Source of the DNA: Ruminococcus sp.
GTDB taxonomy: Bacteria > Bacillota > Clostridia > Oscillospirales > Ruminococcaceae
NCBI GenBank assembly: GCA_017961625.1
Contig: JAGCWY010000145.1
Location: 1 to 19,649, forward strand
DNA: 19,649 bases
Reading direction: 5' to 3'
Below, in pieces: positions 14,978 to 19,649 of this stretch. The notes below the pieces were generated by a model. That model did no database searches. It saw only the letters and a program-made list of their open reading frames with translations, and was not told the DNA's origin. Position numbers and translations under genes: made by a program. The first letter of the stretch is position 1. Each line of letters starts with the position of its first letter.

Positions 14978-15514
14978 ATGAATTATTTGCTCAATATTGA
15001 TGAAGCGGTTGACCGAAAATTTCTTGTAACCAAGGCTATGCGCGGTCAGGCTGAAGTAGGTACCATAATACACGTTATGGACGCCGAGCAGCAGGGACAG
15101 GCTGTTATAGTATACTATAGGGTTACAAGATACAACGAGAAGTTCCACGATTATCAGGACTACACAGCAAAGTTTGAAAATCTTTCTGCGTTCTGTAAGT
15201 GGTGTCAGCCTGATAACTTCATCGCTCGTAACTATGAATGCTTCAGTATAAGAGATATCCAGCACTACATAAAGATAAAGAACAGAAATTTTGCTTCATT
15301 CTGTCTTCCGATAATACTGATAGCTGCGATTATTATATGGGTAGCTGCTCTCTTCATGTTCAAAGAGAAGCTCATTATCGGAATAATAATCGGTGCTGTC
15401 CTCACTCTTCTTGTGCTTATCGGAGTTGTTTATCTGCTCAAGGTACAAAAGAAGAAGGAAAAAATGCGCTTGTACCGCAAGGTAAGTGCAGGCTGGGGCG
15501 TAGTTTTTGAATAA
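14978..15514 (+). CDS. Hypothetical membrane protein, 178 aa, two C-terminal transmembrane helices
   Basis: I do not recognise a family. Residues 1-103 form a polar domain, with a strand-rich part at 25-50 (VGTIIHVMDAEQQGQAVIVYYRV) and Cys73/Cys76/Cys88. Two membrane helices follow at ~105-128 and ~132-155, separated only by the short turn KEK, so both ends should lie on the same side, probably cytoplasmic given the basic tail (QKKKEKMRLYRK). The start is supported by AAGGAAAGG 8 bases upstream. It has its own promoter and terminator, but lies directly after the TerY-P-like operon in the same direction, so a membrane partner for that module is possible; nothing in the sequence proves it. Confidence 0.75.
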   Translation: MNYLLNIDEAVDRKFLVTKAMRGQAEVGTIIHVMDAEQQGQAVIVYYRVTRYNEKFHDYQDYTAKFENLSAFCKWCQPDNFIARNYECFSIRDIQHYIKIKNRNFASFCLPIILIAAIIIWVAALFMFKEKLIIGIIIGAVLTLLVLIGVVYLLKVQKKKEKMRLYRKVSAGWGVVFE

Positions 15515-15599
15515 ACACCCAGTTTTCAAACCGTAAGACATTATGCTTCATCACATAATAATATTTTATGTACTTTCCCTTATAACACAGAAGTAATTT

Positions 15600-15630
15600 A
15601 CGCCCCTTTAAGAATAGCTTAAAGGGGCGT
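15600..15630 (+). terminator. Terminator of the 178-aa membrane protein gene
   Basis: Perfect 13-bp stem (15600-15612 with 15618-15630), GC-rich at its base, loop AATAG; followed by only a short T stretch (TTGAG). First of four tandem hairpins. Confidence 0.8.
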
Positions 15631-15641
15631 TTGAGCATTAT

Positions 15642-15677
15642 AAAGCCGTCCCATCTAAAACAATGCGGACGGCTTTT
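15642..15677 (+). terminator. Second tandem terminator
   Basis: 10-bp stem AAAGCCGTCC (15642-15651) / GGACGGCTTT (15667-15676), a 15-base loop and a TTTT tail. A back-up to the hairpin upstream. Confidence 0.78.
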
Positions 15678-15684
15678 CTGGTTA

Positions 15685-15725
15685 AGCAAAAAAGCCCTTC
15701 AGACGACATTTCAGTCTACTGAAGG
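15685..15725 (-). terminator. Terminator of the glycosyltransferase gene
   Basis: CCTTCAG (15696-15702) / CTGAAGG (15719-15725). On the minus strand the stem is followed by GGCTTTTTTGC, a clear T tract. Confidence 0.75.
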
Positions 15726-15740
15726 ACATAAGTTAGAGAG

Positions 15741-15775
15741 GTAAAAGTCTGAGGAAGAGCTCCTCAGACTTTTAC
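15741..15775. repeat. Perfect 15-bp inverted repeat
   Basis: The arms at 15741-15755 and 15761-15775 are exact reverse complements around a 5-base AGAGC centre; the outer ends (GTAAAAG/CTTTTAC) could act as built-in A/T tracts. It is the fourth hairpin in 176 bases and could end transcription in either direction, or be an mRNA 3'-end stabiliser or a repeat-family member. Confidence 0.8.
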
Positions 15776-15842
15776 TAATGAAGAATACTAACCCCATGAA
15801 CACAGGGAAGGGAACAGAGGAGGTTGTATTGGGGGGAAAGCG
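15776..15842. other. Remainder of the convergent intergenic region
   Basis: The intergenic region 15515-15842 is mostly made of the four hairpins listed separately. Nothing else is seen here. The G-rich stretch AGGAGGTTGTATTGGGGGGAAAG (15818-15840) looks like a ribosome site on the plus strand but has no gene after it. Confidence 0.6.
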
Positions 15843-16811
15843 TCAGTTGACATCCGCAAGAGTCTTTTTACCTGCGGTGCGCTCAAGGTGCTTGTACACC
15901 TCAAGCCAGATATTTCTGCTTGGTTCAGCCTTATTAAGGCGTTCTCTGCGAACAGGATCGAAGAAACTCCTGAACTGTGTGAGCTCATCTAGGAACCTGT
16001 CGTTATATTTATTAAGCATTGTATCGAGATTGTTTTTCCACTCGCAATAACGTTTGCTGTCGTACTGCTCCTTCTCGTAGAGATGAAGTACCGACACTTG
16101 AGGATTGTATACTATCTCAACGCCGTTCTTCATCATTCTGTATCCGAATTCCCAGTCCTCTATCTCCTGTCCCCGGAAATCCTCGTCAAGAGCACCGTAG
16201 CGTTTTATACATTCCATAGGGACCGACAGATTTGAGGTCTTGGTAAATATCATTTTGTAATGCACTTTATCAAAATCATAACAGTAAGGCTCAAGCATTT
16301 TCAGCCTGATGTCCTTTATATAATAATAGCTCTTCCCCTTTTCCAGTCCGTATTTCTCCGGCTCTGTGAGCCAGTAACGTATACCGCTGCGGAAAAGCTC
16401 ATTATTTTCCGAAAAGCCCTTTTCGTTGTCTTCAAAGACCTGCTTAGTAAGACCGAACTGTATAACTGGTCTGCCCAATTTTTTATAGGTATCATAATGT
16501 CCCGAGACAAAGTTTCTGTCGGCTATCTCATCACCGTTTATAAATATGACAAGCTCACCGGAGGCCTTTCTGATTCCAAGATTCCTCGCCTTTCCTATCC
16601 TTTCACCGTACAGAGCCACATACTTTACATTGAGCTTTGACGTGTTCTTAGTGATAAGATCGCACAGACTGTCCTGCTTACCGTAATTTACAAAGATAAG
16701 CTCATAGTCACTCTTACTGAAATCCTGGTTCTCAAGTGAATGAAATAGCCGCAATGCTCTTTCCGTCGAAAAAGCATAAGGAATAATTATGCTGCATTTC
16801 ATGTATCTCAC
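15843..16811 (-). CDS. Family 2 glycosyltransferase
   Basis: 322 residues, cytoplasmic, GT-A fold. MKCSIIIPYAFSTERALRLF is the usual nucleotide-binding first strand, GKARNLGIRKASGELVIFINGDE carries the DxD-like metal site (INGDE: first Asp is Asn), and FRGQEIEDWEFGYRM holds the ED pair that acts as catalytic base and belongs to the galactosyltransferase-C-like part. The family moves a sugar from a nucleotide-sugar to surface glycans, teichoic acids or proteins; the acceptor is unknown. The frame opens at an ATG at 16838, but GTG at 16811 is preferred, with AAGGAG 5 bases upstream; ATG 16802 is a further option. It stands alone and diverges from the LytTR two-component genes, with a repeat like a LytTR binding site in front of its promoter, so it may be part of that regulon. 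Confidence 0.87.
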   Translation of the reverse strand: MRYMKCSIIIPYAFSTERALRLFHSLENQDFSKSDYELIFVNYGKQDSLCDLITKNTSKLNVKYVALYGERIGKARNLGIRKASGELVIFINGDEIADRNFVSGHYDTYKKLGRPVIQFGLTKQVFEDNEKGFSENNELFRSGIRYWLTEPEKYGLEKGKSYYYIKDIRLKMLEPYCYDFDKVHYKMIFTKTSNLSVPMECIKRYGALDEDFRGQEIEDWEFGYRMMKNGVEIVYNPQVSVLHLYEKEQYDSKRYCEWKNNLDTMLNKYNDRFLDELTQFRSFFDPVRRERLNKAEPSRNIWLEVYKHLERTAGKKTLADVN

Positions 16812-16896
16812 TGAATCTCCTTTTTTGATATCCCCCATCGCGCTCCACGGCGCACCTTCTCACGGAGAAAGTGCATACCTTGCGCAACTATGTTAT

Positions 16897-16925
16897 ATTA
16901 TAATATACTGGCTGGATAAATGCAA
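16897..16925 (-). promoter_or_regulatory. Promoter of the glycosyltransferase gene
   Basis: Minus strand: TTGCAT (16920-16925), 17-base spacer, TATAAT (16897-16902). A direct repeat at 16934-16963 lies 8 bases upstream of the -35. Confidence 0.83.
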
Positions 16926-16933
16926 CTAAAATT

Positions 16934-16963
16934 CGTAAAGTGTAGAATTTGAGCGTGAAATGC
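16934..16963 (-). promoter_or_regulatory. Putative LytTR-regulator binding site (direct repeat)
   Basis: Minus strand: GCATTTCACG (16954-16963), a 10-base gap, ACACTTTACG (16934-16943). The first copy matches 9 of 10 bases of the repeat found twice at 19180-19210. Direct repeats at about two helical turns are the usual site of AgrA/ComE-type regulators, and such a regulator is encoded 190 bases away. The second copy differs at two positions and the period is 20 rather than 21 bp. Confidence 0.55.
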
Positions 16964-17015
16964 ACCTATTGTTCATGATTTATTCATTTTATTATTTAAA
17001 ATTGTTCAAAACCGA

Positions 17016-17044
17016 TTGACAAACTGTGAATTATATAGTATAAT
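17016..17044 (+). promoter_or_regulatory. Promoter of the LytTR two-component operon
   Basis: TTGACA (17016-17021), 17-base spacer, TATAAT (17039-17044): a perfect consensus that may not need activation. The ~100-base leader contains CAGCTGCAT twice (17068-17076 and 17108-17116), which allows a GCAGCTG/CAGCTGC stem. Confidence 0.88.
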
Positions 17045-17149
17045 CAAATAGCAATGATATGTCCGAGCAGCTGCATCAGTATGTCCTACCAAAGAATAAA
17101 CTGTAACCAGCTGCATAATTATTTATGACAGTGAAAGGGGGCACGGTCT

Positions 17150-17857
17150 GTGAACATAGCTATATGCGACGATGAGCAAAAGTGTATTTCCAAGGTAAGG
17201 GAAGACCTGTGCCTGCTCCAGTCACATGAAAACGAATACTCCTTTGATGAATTCAGCAGCGGAAAAGAGCTGCTCGCAGACTTCACAAAGGGCAAATACG
17301 CTATCATCGTACTCGATATCGAAATGCCGGGTCTGAACGGACTTGAGACTGCGGAATTTCTGAGAAATATCGACGACAAGGTGATAATCATATTCCTCAC
17401 AAGCTACGAAAAATTCGCCTGTCAGGGATATGCTGTGAGAGCCTTCAGGTATATCCTGAAAAATCAACCCCGCTCTGTCTATATGAAGCAGCTCGACGAC
17501 GCTGTTCATGAGTATTACCGGAATACGCGGTATATCCTCGCATCCGACGGAGAAAAGACTGAAAAGCTGTCCACGGACGACGTACTTTTTATCGAAGTAT
17601 TCTCCCATAAGTTGCTTATACATTCCAAAAACGGCGACTTCTTTACAAAAGGCACCCTTTCGGAGTGCGAAAAAAAACTAGCTGATCTCATGTTCGTAAG
17701 GCTCGACAAGAGCAGTCTGGTAAACATCGCCAATATCGATTATATCCGCAGAAATGAACTTATACTGAATAACGGCACTACTCTTTTCGCCAGCCGCAAC
17801 CATATAAAGAATATAAAACAGTGCTTTATGGACTACAGTAGAAGTAGGTGGAGCTGA
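17150..17857 (+). CDS. LytTR-family response regulator (AgrA/ComE-type)
   Basis: 235 residues. The receiver domain (~1-120) has the acidic pair Asp7/Asp8, phospho-acceptor Asp56 in VLDIEMPG, Thr84 and Lys104. The LytTR DNA-binding domain (~130-232) has DVLFIEVFSHKLLIH, FVRLDKSSLVNIANIDYI and the C-terminal SRNHIKNIKQCF. It activates or represses genes by binding direct repeats of about 9-10 bases. The start is GTG at 17150, with GAAAGGGGG 8 bases upstream. Its stop overlaps the kinase start by one base (TGATG), so the two are translated together. No agrB or agrD-like gene is seen beside it, so the signal molecule is unknown. Confidence 0.93.
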   Translation: MNIAICDDEQKCISKVREDLCLLQSHENEYSFDEFSSGKELLADFTKGKYAIIVLDIEMPGLNGLETAEFLRNIDDKVIIIFLTSYEKFACQGYAVRAFRYILKNQPRSVYMKQLDDAVHEYYRNTRYILASDGEKTEKLSTDDVLFIEVFSHKLLIHSKNGDFFTKGTLSECEKKLADLMFVRLDKSSLVNIANIDYIRRNELILNNGTTLFASRNHIKNIKQCFMDYSRSRWS

Positions 17858-19134
17858 TGAATACCTCCCATATCATCATAGAAGCTGTGAACTGTATGTG
17901 CGACGCCGGCATCATAGCCTTTTTCTTATATAAGATAATGAAGAACGAATGCCGATACCCTGCCGTTTTCATGCTCCTGCCGATGCTTGTAGGCTTTTTG
18001 ACCTCCTTCTTGTTCGGTTCCCTAAAGCTATATCCCCAGTGGGTCAAACTACCTGTGATATTTACAATTATGTTGGTGACTTCTGTTGTAATGTTCAGGA
18101 GCAAGCTGCGAAGCATCGTTTTCTACTGTCTTGTGTTCATTGTCATCAAGGTCACCTCGGAGCTTCTCCCCACAGGCGCTCTTAACCTTCTGAATATAGG
18201 CACTCCCGAAGCAGAGTTGTGCACTGGCGTGGGACGGTATATAACAATGGCATGCTCAAAAATATTCTGCTTCTGGTTCGCAATATATATCGCCGAATAC
18301 CTCAAGCCAAAACAAAGGGACATCCCCTTCAAGAATTGGCTCCTGATAATATTCGTACCGCTGGTAAGTCTTGTTTTCCTTGACGGTATATTCATCTCCT
18401 ACGATCTTGCTCCCCAGAGGACTATCGTATACATTGTATCCGTTTTAGGTATACTGCTTCTGAATATATTTGTATTCGACTTCTTCGATACCTACTCCAA
18501 TACCATAAAACTCCAGCTCATGGAGCAAAGACTACAGTCCGAGGAGGAGAACTACAGGCTCATCGAGGAAAAGTATACTGAGATACGCCGCTTGAGACAC
18601 GATATCGGAAATCAGCTCTCGGCTACTAAGATAATGTTCACACAGGGAGAGGACTCTCAGGCAGTCGAACACCTTGACAAGCTCTACTCCTCTCTGAATT
18701 CAGCTGGCGGAGTATGCTATACCGGCATATCTTCCATAGACGCTATAGTAAACATGAAATGGGATCACGCCGTTCTGCTGGGCCTGACATTTTCCTGCAA
18801 GGTAGTCTTCCCTGACGAGATTAATATCGATGAGCTCCTGCTCTGCCGAATAATCGCAAACCTTCTAGACAATGCTATAGAGGGTGCGGAAAGCTGCTCA
18901 TCAAGCGATAAATTCGTATATATATCACTGATACAGAATAACAAGAAGCTACGTATCTGCGTTATGAACTCCTCTGACGAAGTTGATACGGAAAACCTCA
19001 CCACAAAAAAGAAGGGTTTCGGTCACGGAATAGGCGTTAGCAGCGTTACGGCAGCTGTCAGCCAACTTGATGGGATACTCTCCTTCAAGTGGGAAAAAGG
19101 CATTTTCACAGCCGATATAATGATAGAATATTGA
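17857..19134 (+). CDS. GHKL-type sensor histidine kinase (AgrC/ComD-like)
   Basis: 425 residues. Five to six membrane helices fill residues ~5-212, then a coiled-coil linker (KLQLMEQRLQSEEENYRLIE) leads to the phospho-acceptor motif RRLRHDIGNQL (His248) and a GHKL ATPase with N box CRIIANLLDNAIEGA (Asn335/Asn339) and G box GFGHGIGVSS. The polytopic sensor followed by a LRHD-x-x-N-x-L motif places it in the peptide-quorum-sensing HPK10 group, which usually senses secreted peptides. The ATG at 17857 overlaps the regulator's stop, with GGTGGAG 4-5 bases before it; an in-frame GTG at 17848 is a less likely start. It should phosphorylate the LytTR regulator encoded upstream. Confidence 0.92.
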   Translation: MNTSHIIIEAVNCMCDAGIIAFFLYKIMKNECRYPAVFMLLPMLVGFLTSFLFGSLKLYPQWVKLPVIFTIMLVTSVVMFRSKLRSIVFYCLVFIVIKVTSELLPTGALNLLNIGTPEAELCTGVGRYITMACSKIFCFWFAIYIAEYLKPKQRDIPFKNWLLIIFVPLVSLVFLDGIFISYDLAPQRTIVYIVSVLGILLLNIFVFDFFDTYSNTIKLQLMEQRLQSEEENYRLIEEKYTEIRRLRHDIGNQLSATKIMFTQGEDSQAVEHLDKLYSSLNSAGGVCYTGISSIDAIVNMKWDHAVLLGLTFSCKVVFPDEINIDELLLCRIIANLLDNAIEGAESCSSSDKFVYISLIQNNKKLRICVMNSSDEVDTENLTTKKKGFGHGIGVSSVTAAVSQLDGILSFKWEKGIFTADIMIEY

Positions 19135-19179
19135 GGCAGCAATTTCTCCTCATATGTTAACAAATTGTGAACCGATATA

Positions 19180-19210
19180 ACATTTCACGAAAATGTAGCT
19201 ACATTTCACG
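19180..19210 (+). promoter_or_regulatory. Exact 10-bp direct repeat, probable LytTR-regulator binding site
   Basis: ACATTTCACG at 19180-19189 and at 19201-19210, a 21-base period (two helical turns), the classical spacing of AgrA/ComE-type sites. The gap contains AAATGT, so 19191-19206 is also a perfect 16-bp palindrome. It lies 24 bases upstream of a TATAAT box. Confidence 0.68.
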
Positions 19211-19234
19211 CATAAGACTTGATTTGACCGGACT

Positions 19235-19240
19235 TATAAT
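19235..19240 (+). promoter_or_regulatory. -10 box of an activator-type promoter after the kinase gene
   Basis: TATAAT at 19235-19240 has no acceptable -35 at 16-18 bases (ATAAGA at 19212-19217), as expected where an activator bound at 19180-19210 replaces -35 contacts. The predicted start is near 19246. Confidence 0.55.
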
Positions 19241-19245
19241 ATATT

Positions 19246-19430
19246 ATGAGTAGTAGTCTGCTCCGTCTGAAAGCAGACTCATACTCACAGCGGCGGCTGT
19301 GAGTACTCCGCTTATATACCACTATACTTCTCTTTATCTATTTCATTAATCTCATATCCGAGAATGGGGCTGTAAAAAAACTCAGTCTCCCAAACGAACA
19401 CGGGGCCTCGTAAAGAGGCCCCAAATTTTA
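19246..19430 (+). ncRNA. Candidate small regulatory RNA downstream of the LytTR operon
   Basis: About 185 bases between a LytTR-type promoter and a terminator, with no convincing gene. A long hairpin (19248-19262 with 19272-19286, 13 of 15 pairs) overlaps a second one (19282-19291 with 19296-19305, 10 bp), so they exclude each other in part. CUCC motifs at 19261-19264, 19306-19309 and 19387-19390 could pair with ribosome sites, as in RNAIII-like or csRNA regulators. The only open frame from the start (18 codons, MSSSLLRLKADSYSQRRL) would be leaderless with no ribosome site. Alternatively this is just the 3' untranslated end of the kinase message. Confidence 0.45.
19402..19430 (+). terminator. 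Terminator after the kinase gene / candidate small RNA
   Basis: Perfect 8-bp GC-rich stem (GGGGCCTC 19402-19409, GAGGCCCC 19415-19422), loop GTAAA, followed by AAATTTTA. Confidence 0.82.
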
Positions 19431-19434
19431 TAGC

Positions 19435-19476
19435 AAAAAAACAAACTGCACAACAAAACTTGCGTGCAGCTGTTTT
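19435..19476. terminator. Hairpin with A and T flanks in front of the transposase
   Basis: CTGCAC (19446-19451) pairs with GTGCAG (19464-19469), flanked by AAAAACA and TGTTTTT which can extend the stem. It overlaps the transposase promoter. Insertion elements often carry such a hairpin to block transcription from outside; it may also lie close to the element's left end. Confidence 0.6.
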
Positions 19477-19488
19477 TAGTGATATAAT
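19460..19488 (+). promoter_or_regulatory. Probable transposase promoter
   Basis: TTGCGT (19460-19465), 17-base spacer, TATAAT (19483-19488). Start expected near 19495, only ~8 bases before the ATG, so the message would be nearly leaderless and poorly translated, as is common for transposases. Confidence 0.6.
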
Positions 19489-19502
19489 CATATTACCAAA
19501 CA

Positions 19503-19649
19503 ATGAATACCACTGAGAACTATTATAAACCAATCCAACTGAAATTACCAGTGGATTATGAAAGAATTATAGACATAAACGACTCAGTGTATTCTTTTGT
19601 TGAAGTTTTAGATCAAATTGACCTAAAGAAATATCTTGTAGAGAAGGAC
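19503..19649 (+). mobile_element. Start of an IS1182-type transposase gene (cut by window end)
   Basis: 49 codons are visible: MNTTENYYKPIQLKLPVDYE, then RIIDINDSVYSFVEVLDQID and LKKYLVEKD. This matches my memory of the N-terminus of IS1182-family transposases (a KPIQLKLP start, a SFVEVLDQIDL-type segment, before the GRPRY motif); the DDE catalytic core is beyond the window. No clear ribosome site precedes the ATG. Base composition is more AT-rich than the neighbouring kinase gene, in keeping with a mobile origin. The element boundary is not defined; it must lie between 19423 and 19503, or slightly further left. Confidence 0.72.

Noticed and set aside
17054..17128. Short peptide frames (24 codons MICPSSCISMSYQRINCNQL..., or 15 codons from 17059) as an autoinducer precursor
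   Set aside because: Both begin within about 10 bases of the expected transcript start and lack a ribosome site, and no leader or processing motif is seen.
19246..19302. 18-codon frame MSSSLLRLKADSYSQRRL as a signal peptide gene
   Set aside because: It would be leaderless and lies in the arms of strong hairpins; RNA structure explains the sequence better.
19312..19533. 73-codon minus-strand frame
   Set aside because: It crosses the terminator hairpins and the transposase start and has no ribosome site.

Overview
The window looks like a chromosomal segment of a low-to-mid-GC, anaerobic, fibre-degrading gut Firmicute, most likely a Ruminococcus (R. flavefaciens/albus group). The reasons are a secreted GH11 xylanase, an [FeFe]-hydrogenase-like protein, strong AGGAGG ribosome sites, near-consensus TTGACA-N17-TATAAT promoters and a cytoplasmic BspA-type LRR protein. 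The genus is an inference, because no rRNA or housekeeping gene is present.

Layout. (1) 1-2464: the 5' part of a GH11 xylanase gene (minus, cut by the window edge) and a divergent FAD-dependent reductase with a perfect sigma-A-type promoter. (2) 2550-8757: minus-strand signalling genes. These are a coiled-coil (DivIVA-like?) protein followed by a sensory-type [FeFe]-hydrogenase homologue with a chemoreceptor-like tail; an orphan 190-aa protein with its own promoter and terminator; and a lipoprotein solute-binding protein followed by a transmembrane GGDEF protein. (3) 9271-14774: a five-gene plus-strand operon. A zinc-ribbon/LRR protein is followed by a kinase-like protein with a C-terminal zinc ribbon, a vWA protein and a PP2C phosphatase, which together match the 'TerY-P' triad. 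The last gene joins what looks like a dead deaminase-like domain to a long QGYPQ repeat. A small membrane-protein gene follows from its own promoter. (4) 15600-15775: four strong hairpins in tandem between convergent genes. (5) 15843-19134: a GT2 glycosyltransferase (minus), divergent from an AgrA/AgrC-type LytTR response regulator and GHKL histidine kinase. (6) 19180-19649: a LytTR-site-like direct repeat, a -10 box, a structured stretch with no convincing gene that ends in a terminator, and then the start of a transposase gene cut by the window edge.

Most of the window is signal transduction: redox or hydrogen sensing, c-di-GMP, Ser/Thr phosphorylation and an agr-like system. Two points deserve most attention. 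First, a ~10-bp repeat (consensus ACATTTCACG) occurs as a direct repeat with about two-helical-turn spacing both upstream of the GT2 promoter and downstream of the kinase gene, where it precedes a possible RNAIII-like small RNA with three CUCC (anti-Shine-Dalgarno) motifs. Second, the expanded TerY-P operon carries a degenerate kinase catalytic loop and a deaminase-like/QGYPQ partner.
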